The notes beneath the pieces were generated by a model. The model ran no database searches, was not told the DNA's origin, and was given only the letters and a program-made list of their open reading frames with translations. From Fomitopsis serialis (lineage: Eukaryota > Basidiomycota > Agaricomycetes > Polyporales > Fomitopsidaceae): 64,000 nucleotides of DNA. Of the stretch, positions 24,333-34,611 are shown one piece after another; position 1 is the stretch's first letter; each line of letters begins with the position of its first letter. Location of the stretch: the NCBI RefSeq assembly GCF_022376445.1, contig NW_025955153.1, positions 1 to 64,000 of the forward strand, given 5' to 3'. Both the position numbers and the translations under genes were made by a program.

Positions 24333-24939
24333 GGAAGCTGGTCAGCTCGGTGATCGTCTTGTGGACTTGGATGGTGCACGTGTTTGTTGCAGAACTTAGT
24401 ACTGGGGCATCTCGAAGCCTGTAATGCTCGCACACCCTTTTGCTGACTTACACTCTTTTGTTGAGTTACACTCTCTTGTTCAATCACACTCTTTGTTGAA
24501 TTCTGGGATGAAGGCTTTAACAATGAACTGGTCCAGTATGATAGTGCGACACGACATGACAAGGTCCAAGAAGTTGCGGTAACTCGCCTCGAACTCGTTA
24601 CCGAACAGGCCCTTACAGTCGACTCAATACTTATGGTACGAGCATCGTATCATTGTGGATGACCAGCCCAGATGTTTGTTGCGAGTTACGGTGCCGGAAC
24701 CTGACATCCACGTAAACGACAAGTCTATTTGGCTACAATATTAGATACACTCCAAGTGATATTGTACGTGGGGAATACAGAGAGGGATACGCCAGTTATG
24801 GCTGCGACGCCCAAGGCCTACATGCTTCTTTCTTTCCTCTGCCATGCTTACAAAATTCAATCAGTCAACGTGATCACCCCAGCTGCCCGGTATGTGGTCT
24901 CGCGGACTCGGACTGGAGTTGGAGCGCGCGCCACGCGTT
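24333..24939. other. intergenic, tail-to-tail gap
   Basis: This holds the 3' flank of protease copy 3, where the motif TTACACTCTTTTGTTGA and relatives occur about four times between 24430 and 24500 as a small local expansion of a single motif in units 1 and 2. The rest to the RING gene shows nothing recognisable. Confidence 0.5.
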
Positions 24940-26579
24940 CTACTTCCACTGTCGCTCCTCTGTTGTCCCGCTACCGCTACCGTTCCCTCGCCCTAGGCTA
25001 CCGAAGATGCTGCTGAATAGGGACGGGCCACCTGAGCCATTGCGGTTGTGCGATGAGCCGCCGGGCGACGCAGGCCTCTGGCGGGGACTCGAGGGCGGAC
25101 TCGAGGAAGAGCCTGGGAAGGCACCTGGCGGCGAGCGCGATGCAGAGCCGGAAGGTCCGCCAGAAGAGGACCCACGCGGCGGCGGAGACCCTGGCGCGTG
25201 GTGCTCGGGTTGTGGCACGAGTTGATACCTTCGAGGAATTTAATTGAGTTAAAGTTCGGCAAGGCGCGCAGATACGCACCGGCAGACAGGACATGTCCCG
25301 CTGGACTTAAGCCAAGGTATGATACACGGTTCATGGAAGGGATGTTTGCATGGTAGCGTGACGACAATGCGCTCGGTTTCTTCCTCGGCGTCGGCTTTGA
25401 ACTGATCTTTGCAGATGGCGCAGTCTCGCTCTAGCAAGGGTGCTGACAGAAACGAGTTAGACACTCGATGATCTGTCGGTCGAGAATTGAGGCACGTACA
25501 CCATCCTCGAGCATTCTCTAGGAAGTTTCGCCATGATGGCTTCTGTGGCAGGTATAGGATGGCCTGAATTCGAGTTCTCCATGATTTGTGTGATGATTTG
25601 GTCCAACGCTTCTTGATTGAAAACGTAGTCTCCCCAGCGACCGTCGTCTGCGCCTCCCGGCATACCCATCAAGGGGAAGAAGCCGTCCATGCCAGCGCCC
25701 GGTCTATTGCCTAGGATGGCGAGCAGATACTGAGCCATTAAAGGGCCGGCAATGCCTGGACCACCGTCTTGCCGAGTTTGTGAACCTCTCAAGAATCTGC
25801 GCTCGTTGCAAAATCATGTCCGATTAGGCGACTTGATCACTTACTCTGACAGCAACGGGGGCTGTTCCCTTCTCCTTGACGGTCTGTCCTTGATCACCTC
25901 GTCCTTGACTATCTCGTCGGCCTGCTGCACCACCTCCGATGATCATCGTACGTGATCTACCATCGGGCGAGCCTTGGATCCGTATTGTGAGCCCGTTGCC
26001 ACCCCCTGCGCCCCATTAGTAAGTGACTCGTGCAAGGTGGCGCTTGAAACATACGGAACCTAATACACCGATACCAGAACCGTCTGGTCGGTTGCCCTGC
26101 GAGGCAGTGGGTGGTGTTGGCCTCCCCGCGAATTCTCGGTCAGGGCCCTGTAGAAGGGAACGCAGACCAGCTGGTGGAGGCGATGTTGGTAGTGTTATCA
26201 TTAATGCTCGAATGACATACCAAGAAAGCCGTCCATATTGGCCGGTAGCGCATCCTCGTCAAACCCTTCGTGAACGTGTTGGAACTCGCGCGGGTCGTCC
26301 TCCGTGTTCTCTAGCTGCACGATCGCCCTCGGTGATAGTGCTGAACCGTGATAACAGCGAACGTACCATCTCTACAAAGGTCCCATTACACGACGCACAG
26401 TGGGGATCTGGAACCTAGAGAATGGTCACTGCAGTCCGCCCCGAGTACGTGACGCGAACTGACCATGAGCGGTCTCATCTCCGCATGGCACTGGCATCGA
26501 AGAGCTCAGCAGGACGCAAGCCGGAACACAGCTGCGCAAGTACCTCATGGCAATACCACATTGGTGCTCTGGTCGACAT
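24940..26579 (-). CDS. RING-H2 E3 ubiquitin ligase with N-terminal zinc ribbon (RNF115/RNF126 type)
   Basis: The gene begins with very small phase-0 exons: 26579-26544 (ends WYCHE), 26490-26464 (CHAEMRPLM) and 26414-26367 (VPDPHCASCNGTFVEM). Together they form a CxxC...CxxC zinc ribbon like the ubiquitin-binding N terminus of RNF115/RNF126. Next come an acidic stretch (ENTEDDPREFQHV, about 26280), a glycine-rich linker, and the family block AGMDGFFPLMGMP to FNQEALDQIITQIMENS (about 25570-25700). The RING-H2 is DCAICKDQF ... LPCKHPFHEPCIIPWLKSSGTCPVCR (about 25280-25425) with all eight ligands. The tail is a Pro/Ser/Gly-rich segment ending EERQWK. The protein should transfer ubiquitin from an E2 to misfolded or membrane-associated clients. 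It is divergent from the aldehyde dehydrogenase gene. The first Met may instead be the one at 26561. Confidence 0.85.
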
Positions 26580-26861
26580 CGTTGCGGGATGAGCGCGGCA
26601 CTCGACGAGGAGGCGTAGGAAGTAGTGTGCAAGTAAGTAGGCAGTGGGAGTAGCCACCAAGCCCGCGAATGACGTCCGCCGCACTCGCGCCTCCCTCGGG
26701 CGCAGCCTCGGCCATTGCCATTCCCAGCACGCGGCGTGCAAACACACGCACACAACGCGAACACGGCCACGCGACTGCCATTGTTCGAGTCGACCGACCC
26801 TCCTCGCCCCCTTCGCCCTGCTTACCTCCCACGAGACCTCCGGGTCACTTACGACGCCGCC
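26580..26861. promoter_or_regulatory. shared divergent promoter region
   Basis: The 282 bp lie between the start codons of the RING gene (minus) and the aldehyde dehydrogenase gene (plus). There is no clear TATA box; CACACA/ACGCG-type runs near 26740-26770 are the only notable composition. The call rests on geometry. Confidence 0.45.
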
Positions 26862-29244
26862 ATGGGCGAATACGATGAAGACGGCGGTCTGAACTTCCTG
26901 CTACCGCTTTCTCTGTTCTTTGCTGCCGGGATATGGCTTGTCATCAACCGCTTCCAAAGTTTTCATAACCGTGCCGTGCCTTTCAGGCTTGCGCCGCCTC
27001 CTGTGCGTCCCCTTCCTACGCCTTGCAACGTAGCTCATGATGACCCTGCTACAGGAAATCGGCCCGCGCTTCGAAGCGCACAAGATTCCAAACCCTAACC
27101 TGGAGTCTCATCAACTCTACCCGGAACTCAGGCCTTCAATATTCGTCGAGGGCGTCAGATATATCACTTGTTTCGACCCTGCTACCGGCTTCCATCTCGC
27201 CACATTGCCTGCGGACAATGCGGGTCAGATTACGAACAAGATCGCACGCGCAGCGGACGCCCAGAAGGAGTGGAAGAAGACCTCTTTCCGGGATCGCAGG
27301 CGTGTCATGCTCAGCTTGAAGAAATGGCTCGTCGATAACCAGGAAACATGTGCGAGGGTTGCGTGTCGGGATACCGGGAAGACTCGTGAGTATGAATCAC
27401 CTAGGTTGTGCTTGTGCATGCATTGACCTCGCACCTTCTGCAGTGCTTGACGCTGCATTAGGAGAAATCCTGACTACATGTTCAAAGTTGGACTGGTTGA
27501 TCAACCACGGAGAACGCCATCTCCGTCCGGAGAGGAGACGGGGCAACCTGCTCATGTTCTACAAGAAGTCTTGGGTTTGCTACGAGCCGCTCGGCGTCGT
27601 AGCGGCCATCGTGTCCTGGAATTATCGTGCGTTCATTCCGAAGAGACGGCGTATTCATTCTTACCTGCTTCTGCGCAGCCCTTCACAACGCCTGGTCGCC
27701 CATTATTGCTGCTCTTTTCTCCGGGAATGCTATTGTGCTCAAGTGCTCCGAGAATGTAGTCTGGTCGACGACGTGGTTCGTCAACGCAATCAGAGAGTGC
27801 CTCTGTGCATGCGGACGTGATCCTGAACTCATCCAGGTAGGTTGAGTCTAACCATGCTGAGGGTTTCAATTTGAGCTCAACGCGAACAGCTCGTGTGCTG
27901 CTATCCAGAGGACGCCGACGCGGTTACCAGATCCTCTATAATCCGTCACATCACCTTCATTGGGTCAGAGGAGGTCGGGCGTAAGGTAGCGGTGGCCGCA
28001 ACCGAGCATCTCACCCCGGTCACTCTGGAACTCGGTGGAAAAGACCCAGCCATCATCATGCCGCATACCAACTTGAAACAATGGTCCAGTCTTTGGATGC
28101 GGGGTATATTGTGAGTGATCCGTCATACCTGTCTCCTCTCAACGCCTCCTGATTCTCTTTGCTCCAGCCAGAACGCAGGCCAGAACTGCATCGGCCTTGA
28201 GCGGCTCATCGTCCACAGCTCCCAGTACGACGAATTGCACGACATCATTCGACGGCGCACTGAGGAGCTGCGATGCGGCTCGGCTCTCTCGAACCCGGTG
28301 ACGGGTTCGTACCCACCGTGGACGTCGGCGCGATGATCAACGAAGACAGGGTCGCTACACAGAGGAGCTCGTGCAGCTTGCTGCGGATGCCGGTCTCGAA
28401 GTCCAAGGCGGGGAGCGGTACAAGCATCCGTACCTAGAGCATGGCGCATACTTCACACCGACGGTCATCGGCGATGGCAACCCTGAGAAGGAGTACGCGC
28501 AGCAAGAGTGTAAGTAGACGTCTTCAGTGAGCGCGGTGGTAGCGCTAAGTCGAGCTTCTGGCCTGCAGTGTTCGCGCCCGTCGCGCTCATCATCAAGTAT
28601 GAAACCATCCAGGAGGCCATCGACATCGCCAACGGCACTCGGTACGGTCTGGCGCGAGCGTATTCGGGCCCGACCAGGAGCAGTGCGTCAAGGTGGCGAG
28701 GCAGCTGGAGTGCGGCATGGTCTCCATCAACGACTTGGGGTGTTCTACGTAAGTGCCATGTTCGTTCTCACCGGAACTTGACCTGACCGACCTGCTCCGC
28801 AGTTGAAGTGAGTGGCCGCATCAGCGGTGACGGGTTAGACCCTGACATGATCCATCCCTTACAGCCAGGATCTTCCGTTTGGTGGCACGAAGTCAAGTGG
28901 TTACGGCAGGTTGGTGCGTGTGGTTGACAGACAAACGTGCATGGGTTGAGCTCACTCGCGTTTGCAATTGCAGGGGGCCTGAGGGTCTGCGAGCGCTGAC
29001 ACCACAAGGCGATCGTGGAGGACCGCTTCGGGTGGGCCATCCAAACGACGATCCCCAAGCAACTGACTACCCTGTCAGCTCAATCAAGGAGAGCTGGTAC
29101 GTGTGCCTCCTCTCCCTTTTGCCTGCACAGCTGATGTGGTCTCGCAGGGAATTCGTGAGCGGGCTGATCGGTTTTGTCTACGGCGACAGCTGGCGGACGC
29201 GGATAGAGTCGCTCACGCAGCTCATCCAGGCGTCACGCAGATAG
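26862..29244 (+). pseudogene. membrane-anchored aldehyde dehydrogenase (Msc7 type), 3' half with many missing bases
   Basis: The start MGEYDEDGG is followed by one membrane helix (FLLPLSLFFAAGIWLVI). The ALDH domain follows: [48 protein letters not shown], the catalytic Glu in [12 protein letters not shown] and the catalytic Cys in NAGQNCIGLERLIV (about 28171-28212). This order and the N-terminal anchor fit fungal Msc7-type ALDHs. To about 28290 all exons join in frame. Beyond that, the conserved blocks GFVPTVDVGAMINEDR, YTEELVQLAADAG, FGPDQEQCVKVARQLECGM, LPFGGTKSSGYGR, VEDRFGWAIQTTIPK and EFVSGLIGFVYGDSWRTRIESL sit in changing frames. Bases appear to be missing near 28297, 28348, 28651, 28740, 28912, 29005 and 29062. 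Between two of these blocks a 5-nt exon (28803-28807) is needed. This is either a decaying gene or a poorly resolved consensus. Confidence 0.75.
28803..28807 (+). other. 5-nt micro-exon in the aldehyde dehydrogenase gene
   Basis: TTGAA is flanked by CTGCTCCGCAG and GTGAGTGGC. Splicing it between the exon ending TGTTCTAC (28748) and the exon starting CCAGGATCTTCC (about 28869) gives the conserved Msc7-type string FYLNQDLPFGG. Without it, the residues between FY and QDLPFGG and the reading phase are lost. Confidence 0.6.
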
Positions 29245-30374
29245 CGGGTCTACTTCCGGCGTGCCGTGGAACGATTTATGGATGATCTATGACAGGATGA
29301 CACACTGTTTTTTGTTTTGTTTTCTATCTTAGCTGCGCTGCTGTACATACCTTGCGGGCTGACCGTCTTCTACATTTTTTAATTCTGAATCAAACGCTGT
29401 AACGCCGCACACCTCGGCAGCCCACCGGCATCGGGGCGCTGTATGGATGCACACGGTACCGCGGGGGTATGTACGGTGGGCTGAAAATATTGCCAATGCT
29501 GTCCATGACTGAGGCGTGTGGCGTCGAGGGATCGTAGGGAGGTCCCGGTCAGGGCGAATCGGAGGCATATTGAATTGAGTTGACAGCGGCAGTGATCAAG
29601 CCACCAAAGTGTGACATCGAGATCCTCGTGCTACGTGCCACCTGCCCTCGCGCGCGTCCATGCGACGAACGTTCTTATCCTCTCGCCTCCCCCGGGTATC
29701 TCAATTGCGCACCCAGCGTCCCGTCTGCAAACGTTCCTCCGCCTGTGCCCGAACCGCACCCGTTTCAGGCAGCGCAGCACGACGTCATGACAATCACCAC
29801 CGCGTGAATCCCTGTCTAAATCCACAATTATATGTCTGTACCGCATGCTCGGTCGTCCGCGGCTGCGCGGGCCATTCTTAGACGGTGCGACGCAGAGATG
29901 GCTGCATACGTATGTGCGTGTCTAGCAAGCTCTTTGTGACGCGTTCCCCTCGCAAAGTGTCCGAGGCCGCGAATACGACGCGCACCAGGACACGCTTCCA
30001 TTCCGGGAGCGACGAGGCACCGAAGCGTGTGCCATGCCGGTGCGGGACTTATCGCAGCGCACCCACACTGAGCAGCCTTCGTTGGCGTACGCGGTGCAGC
30101 TGCGCCATATGCAGCGAGCCGTCTCCATCATCAGATCCAGTACCGTGCCACGATGTGCCGAGGCTCCATCCGCCCATGGGCATATGCGTGCCGCGCAGAG
30201 AAGGCGGCGAATCCGAAGGCAGTTGCCACACCAGGCGCAGCTACGTACATAAACGTGGGACGGCCTCCGACGGGCAGAGCAGTCTCTAAACCCGACGTCC
30301 CCCCGCCGAGCTCACCTGCATATAGCTAGCTCTATATTCCCCGGACTGCACGACTACGACACTCCGACCCAAGG
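29245..30374. other. intergenic; promoter side of RNase T2 gene
   Basis: About 1.1 kb without a supported gene. A T-rich stretch near 29307-29330 may belong to the upstream 3' UTR. The sequence CATATAGCTAGCTCTATATTCC at about 30317-30339 is the best TATA candidate for the RNase gene, 40-60 nt before its start codon. Confidence 0.5.
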
Positions 30375-31796
30375 ATGCTCGCGCCCATCGTACTTGCGGC
30401 TGCTGCCCTCGCTACCAGCCCCGTCGTGGCGATGCGGTCGATGAAGCCTCTGGGGGACACGGAGGGCGTGCTGAACGCCGCCGCCGCCAGTTGCAGCTCG
30501 TCCCTGCCTGCGTCCTGCCAGAACTCCACCGCGGAGACGGACCTCTGCTGCTTCGAGGGTCTGGTACGTACTCTGTCATGGCCACCTCTACTGCAATTCG
30601 TCTGACGGCCGTACGCAGGGATTGATCCAACAGGTCCAGGTGCGTACAGTCATCTCCAGCACGGACCGACTGTTCAAACGATGCGGTGCCGTGGTGCTTT
30701 AGTTCTGGGAACCGACCCTGTGACGGGTCCTACGAACAGCTGGACGATCCACGGTCTCTGGCCGAACTCGTGCGTATATGCGATGACTGAAGGATGAACT
30801 TACCCAGAAGCGCATGTAGCTGCGACGGTGAATATCCTGAAAACTGCGACTCTTCGCGCGATTATACGGACATCACCTCGGTGAGACGCGTCGCTGCGTT
30901 CGCGCGTGCACGCGTGTTGACGTGAGATGCGGTGACAACAGCTGCTCGAGGACCAGGGTGCGAGCGACACCCTCGATTACATGAACACGGTACGCGACTG
31001 CGCAGATCGAGAGACGTCGAAGGGTGCTCACATCCGATTAGTACTGGCTCAGCGACGACGAGTCGAACGAGAAATTCTGGGAGGTGTGTAGCGCCTCTCC
31101 CCCTCATGAACGGCATTGACGTGCTCGCTACTCAGCACGAATGGGACACGCACGGCACGTGCTACACCACCCTCGAAAGCTCTTGCTTCAGCGACTACGA
31201 GACCGGCGAGGACGTACGCATCCCATGCACTCGCCCTCATGATCATCCGTCCTGACGCGCACGTCCCCCCGACAGGCCGTCACGTTCTTCGAGACGGTCG
31301 TCACCCTCTTCAAGACGCTCCCGACGTACGACTGGCTGTCCAGCGCGGGCATCACGCCCTCGAGCAGCCAGACCTACACGCTCGACGAGCTCCAGGCGGC
31401 CGTGCAGAATGCGACTGGTGTACGTCGTGTCATCACGACGCTCGGCTCGTACGCTGACACGAGAGACGCAGGTCTCTGCCTCGTTCGACTGCGACGACGA
31501 CGAGCTCTACCAGATCGAGTACTGGTTCAACGTCCAGGGCCCCGTCCCGAGCGGTGACTTCGTCGCTATCGGTACGTCTCCCGCTTCTCCTCCAAGACGT
31601 CATGGCATCGAACGTACTCAACGCTGACGGTGTTATAGATGCCTACGAGGCCGGTTCGTGCAAGTCGAGCGGCATCAAGTACCTGCCGAAAAGCTCGGAC
31701 GACGCCTCGAGGAAGCGCTCGCAGATCAGGAAGCGCAACGCGAGGAGGCACCCGAGGCGGCGCCGCTCGGTCGCAAGACTGACCGACGAGGTGTAG
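30375..31796 (+). pseudogene. secreted ribonuclease T2 with one frameshift and Arg-rich tail
   Basis: RNase T2 enzymes are secreted, acid-optimum endoribonucleases used for nutrient RNA breakdown. The protein starts with a signal peptide (MLAPIVLAAAALATSPVVA). Both catalytic segments are present: CAS I WTIHGLWPNSC (about 30741-30776) and CAS II HEWDTHGTCY (about 31137-31166). Paired cysteines are in place. About nine short introns join in frame except in one exon: after FWEPTL (30703-30720) the next codon would be TGA, while TGPTNSWTIHGLWP continues one base out of phase, so one base seems to be missing near 30720. The C terminus adds about 35 residues after the catalytic domain, including RKRSQIRKRNARRHPRRRRS, an unusually basic tail that may bind RNA or the cell wall. 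The gene may be functional if the missing base is a consensus error. Confidence 0.8.
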
Positions 31797-32635
31797 ACGC
31801 GCTCGATTCGCCATTGTGCAAGAGCATGGATGAGGGACATTTTGTAGGCGATATGACATTGGTGAGAGCAGGATACGCCCCTGTAACGATGTGTGCAATT
31901 GTACGTGTGTGCCACTAAGTACTGTAAAACGGAATTCGAATCGAATCGGCAGAACGGGCTTCCTGAATATACAGTGTGCCGTCAAACTTGTACGCGTTCC
32001 TCGTGTAATGCTCTACATATGTACATGCAATCCGCGCGAACGTTTGCTCTCCGAGGTCCACCGGTTTGTGCGTACTCTAGATCTCGAGACGCGCGAACTC
32101 GGAGGGTACATACATGCATGTCATGCGGATCGTAAGCTGTGGCCGGGGACCTCCCGATCAGGCAACACCACTTCCATTCTCAGCCTGCAACTCGCTACGC
32201 TCTCCTCCCTCCCCACCTCTCCACAAAATTCCGTCCCATCCTTCAATTTTCCGTCACAGTTCCCTTAGCGACGGCCCCATCTGTCCTGCTTCGCTCGCTA
32301 AGCGATACCCGCTTGTGTTCCGTGAAATCCTGAGACTTGACGTCAGCCCTTTGGTGCACTTGCGCGGAGGCGCGGTTTCGCGGTGGTGTTGTTGAGCGAT
32401 GCCGACCAATACTCTTAGGCGAGCGGTGGGTTGTAAAATTCCGAGTATACTTCGCAGAAGACGACGGGGCCATCAGCGGACACATACTAATGAGGGCGCG
32501 AATGATGTCACCGAGAGGTGGTCAAAGGTATATAAGACCTGCGATGGTCGCGAACTTACTTCCCGTCCGTGAACTAAAACCTTGTCTTCGCATCTACCAT
32601 CACACTCGTAGACTTCCACACGCACACTGTCAACC
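31797..32635. other. intergenic; promoter side of con-6-like gene
   Basis: About 840 bp with no gene supported. It ends in a compact TATA promoter for the Con-6 gene. Nothing repetitive was noticed. Confidence 0.55.
32529..32536 (+). promoter_or_regulatory. TATA box of con-6-like gene
   Basis: TATATAAG in the context AAAGG-TATATAAGACC lies 107 nt before the start codon, a spacing shared with the protease genes and with the small minus-strand gene at 33.7 kb. Confidence 0.7.
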
Positions 32636-33000
32636 ATGTCCGAGCAACACGCGCAGAATGTGAGTACTGTACGCTCCTGCCCAACCTTCATCTGCGCTTA
32701 CAATTGTCCATGCATAGGTTGCCCGCGGCCACAAGGCGGCGATTAACAACCCAAACGTCTCCGAGGAGGCGAAGCAGAACTCGCGTCGTGCCCTCGCTGA
32801 GCTGGAGGGCTCCGAGAACCCGGAGGACTTCACTGCCTCCGTGGGAAGCGACAAGACGCAGGACTACGACCCTCGTAGGGCTTCCGAACTCGGGGCTAAG
32901 AACGATGTATGTCACGTCTGCCCCTCTTCAGACGTGCTTTGGCTGATGTGTCTTCCAGGACTTGCGCTTCGGTAGGCGTGGCGCGTCTCAGGAAGTCTGA
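32636..33000 (+). CDS. conidiation-specific protein 6 (Con-6) family
   Basis: Three exons (32636-32659, 32718-32906, 32959-33000) give 84 residues. The first part contains the Con-6 signature NVARGHKAAINNPNVSEEAKQNSRRALAELE, a short hydrophilic repeat found once or more in fungal Con-6 proteins. The rest, GSENPEDFTASVGSDKTQDYDPRRAS, is polar and probably disordered. In Neurospora con-6 is induced in conidia; in basidiomycetes the homologs appear to be small stress or dormancy proteins, and the exact role is unknown. A strong TATA box and compact size suggest high, inducible expression. It converges with another small hydrophilic gene about 440 bp downstream. Confidence 0.85.
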
Positions 33001-33438
33001 ACTGATGGGGAACGAGTAGAAACTGAAGTCCATCTCGTTGTACATGTACTATAACGTGTTCGTATGGATGATTCGAACCTATCTTGAAACGCAACACAAC
33101 AGTCAATGAGTCGCTCAATATGACACTGGAAATTCAGCCTACCCGAGACCATGTCTCATGTCGCCGATGCATGATCAATCAGACTACAGGTCCGCCGAAC
33201 TCGTCAGGAAATTCGTTCCGTCCGAGTTTCGCTCTGTGTGCGATGGTCAGTCAGTCGTGGCATGATTGTCAAACAGTATCTCCGGTACTCACTAGTATCG
33301 CGAAAGAGAAGGCGTCATCAGGGCCAAGCTACAACACTAGAATTCAAGCACTGTACCTCAGCTGTGTGACTGTCGAGCTCGCGCCTGATGGAAGGAGGCA
33401 ATGTTGGCACACATGCTCTACGAGAAAAAGGACCTGAC
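33001..33438. other. intergenic, tail-to-tail gap
   Basis: This separates two convergent small genes and should contain both 3' UTRs. No coding or repeat structure was recognised. Confidence 0.45.
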
Positions 33439-33716
33439 TCACTGTAGCAGGGTAATCAATTTCATGGTTCATGAAGAAAAAGCTGGGCGTACCTCATCAC
33501 GCGCATTCTGTTTCATCGAAGAGATGGTGTCTCCGACCTTGTCCTTGAACGATTCCCACTTGCTGGGCTCGCCGCTGGATTGTGCACCGTCCGGGGGGTC
33601 AAGCTCGCCCGTTTTGGACGCATCATGACGTGGCTAGGCCAACCAAGATTTAGCAGCAAGCAGAAGAATTAATGATAGCAAGAGCCTACGTTAGATACGT
33701 GCACTTCGTCAGCCAT
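33439..33716 (-). CDS. small hydrophilic protein, function unknown
   Basis: Exon 1 (33716-33690) encodes MADEVHVSN. After a GTAGGC...CCTAG intron, exon 2 (about 33632-33491) stays open for 47 residues: PRHDASKTGELDPPDG, then SKWESFKDKVGDTISSMKQNARDE. Splicing to the next acceptor at 33442 gives an immediate stop (33439-33441) and a protein of about 56 residues; a later acceptor near 33390 would add about eight. The second half could form one amphipathic helix, as in small LEA-like or stress proteins. I do not recognise a family. Support comes from the splice signals, the open frame and a TATA box at the normal distance. Confidence 0.6.
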
Positions 33717-33813
33717 GGCGGGAAAAAATTGAGTCCGACGCTAGGTGAAGTTTGAGGGGGGATGATGTGCGGGGGGAAAGTGTGTTGACCATGTTGCCAA
33801 CGGTGCGCACATT

Positions 33814-33819
33814 TTTATA
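33814..33819 (-). promoter_or_regulatory. TATA box of small hydrophilic gene
   Basis: TATAAA on the minus strand (plus strand TTTATA within ACATTTTTATACATTC), about 98 nt upstream of the MADEV start codon. Confidence 0.65.
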
Positions 33820-34611
33820 CATTCTCCGCTCTATGTGTGATAGGGACGCGAACTCACTTGAGTGTATGTCGAGAATTCGAACGTAGCTAAGAACCGTCGA
33901 TCTGCCTTTTCACACTGGCACGTCCAAGTCGGGAAAGAGCTTGCCTATGGGAGCTGCTGAGCGCTGAAGCAGGCGCCCAGCGACGCGCACCGCGGTTGTC
34001 CCTTCAGGCAGCCTGGTTGCTTGCGCCGTCATACACCCACTCGCAACAATTCGTTGATCTTTCAAATCGCAATCGGGAATGGTCTGCTCGCTGCGCACTG
34101 TGCATGAAGGTCAAGTCACGGCTTGGACCGCCTCTGATGCTCGGACCCGACTAGAAACACAGTTTGCGGCCCCGGGAAGGAGCGGCGATCCACATCAACA
34201 GTACTGGGCTTGGTCAGACTGCGCACGCCTGCCTTGTTGTCGTACAGACTAACCCATGGTCAGTACCCATGGTCACCTGGCCACCTTCAATGGGTACGCC
34301 GAGCATCCGAGCATGCCAGCGACGGCGTACGACTTCATATATGTCGTAGAATGCCGTATGAAGTACCATTGGGGTACTGACCTCGGGTCTAGTCGTAATT
34401 GTCAGGTTTATCCTGCAAATCAAAGTCCTGCACTCACAGGTCATTCGGCTGCACGTTCAAGTTCGTGCCTGCATGATGCTCCGCTGCGCCTTTGCCGCTC
34501 GCAGTCTGATCACACAGTCATCTTGCATCCCCCCACTTTGCCTCTCAGCATGTTCTCTCATCAGAGCGATACACTGACCCTCTCCGTGTCGTCTGATCCT
34601 ACTCCACATTA
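33820..34611. other. intergenic
   Basis: About 790 bp. CCCATGGTCA occurs twice within 20 bp (near 34253 and 34267). The first exon(s) and signal peptide of the carboxypeptidase-like gene should lie here, but I could not identify a convincing start. Confidence 0.4.

Larger units (their letters stand above)
21140..24700 (+). repeat. segmental duplication unit 3 (protease copy 3 and flanks)
   Basis: It aligns with unit 2 from the region upstream of 21390, through GAAGCGACGACGGCC (about 21844; compare 17006) and the core promoter, to the 3' flank where ATCATTGTGGATGACCAG (about 24650) matches ACATTGTAGATGGCC of unit 2. Ends are approximate. Confidence 0.7.
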
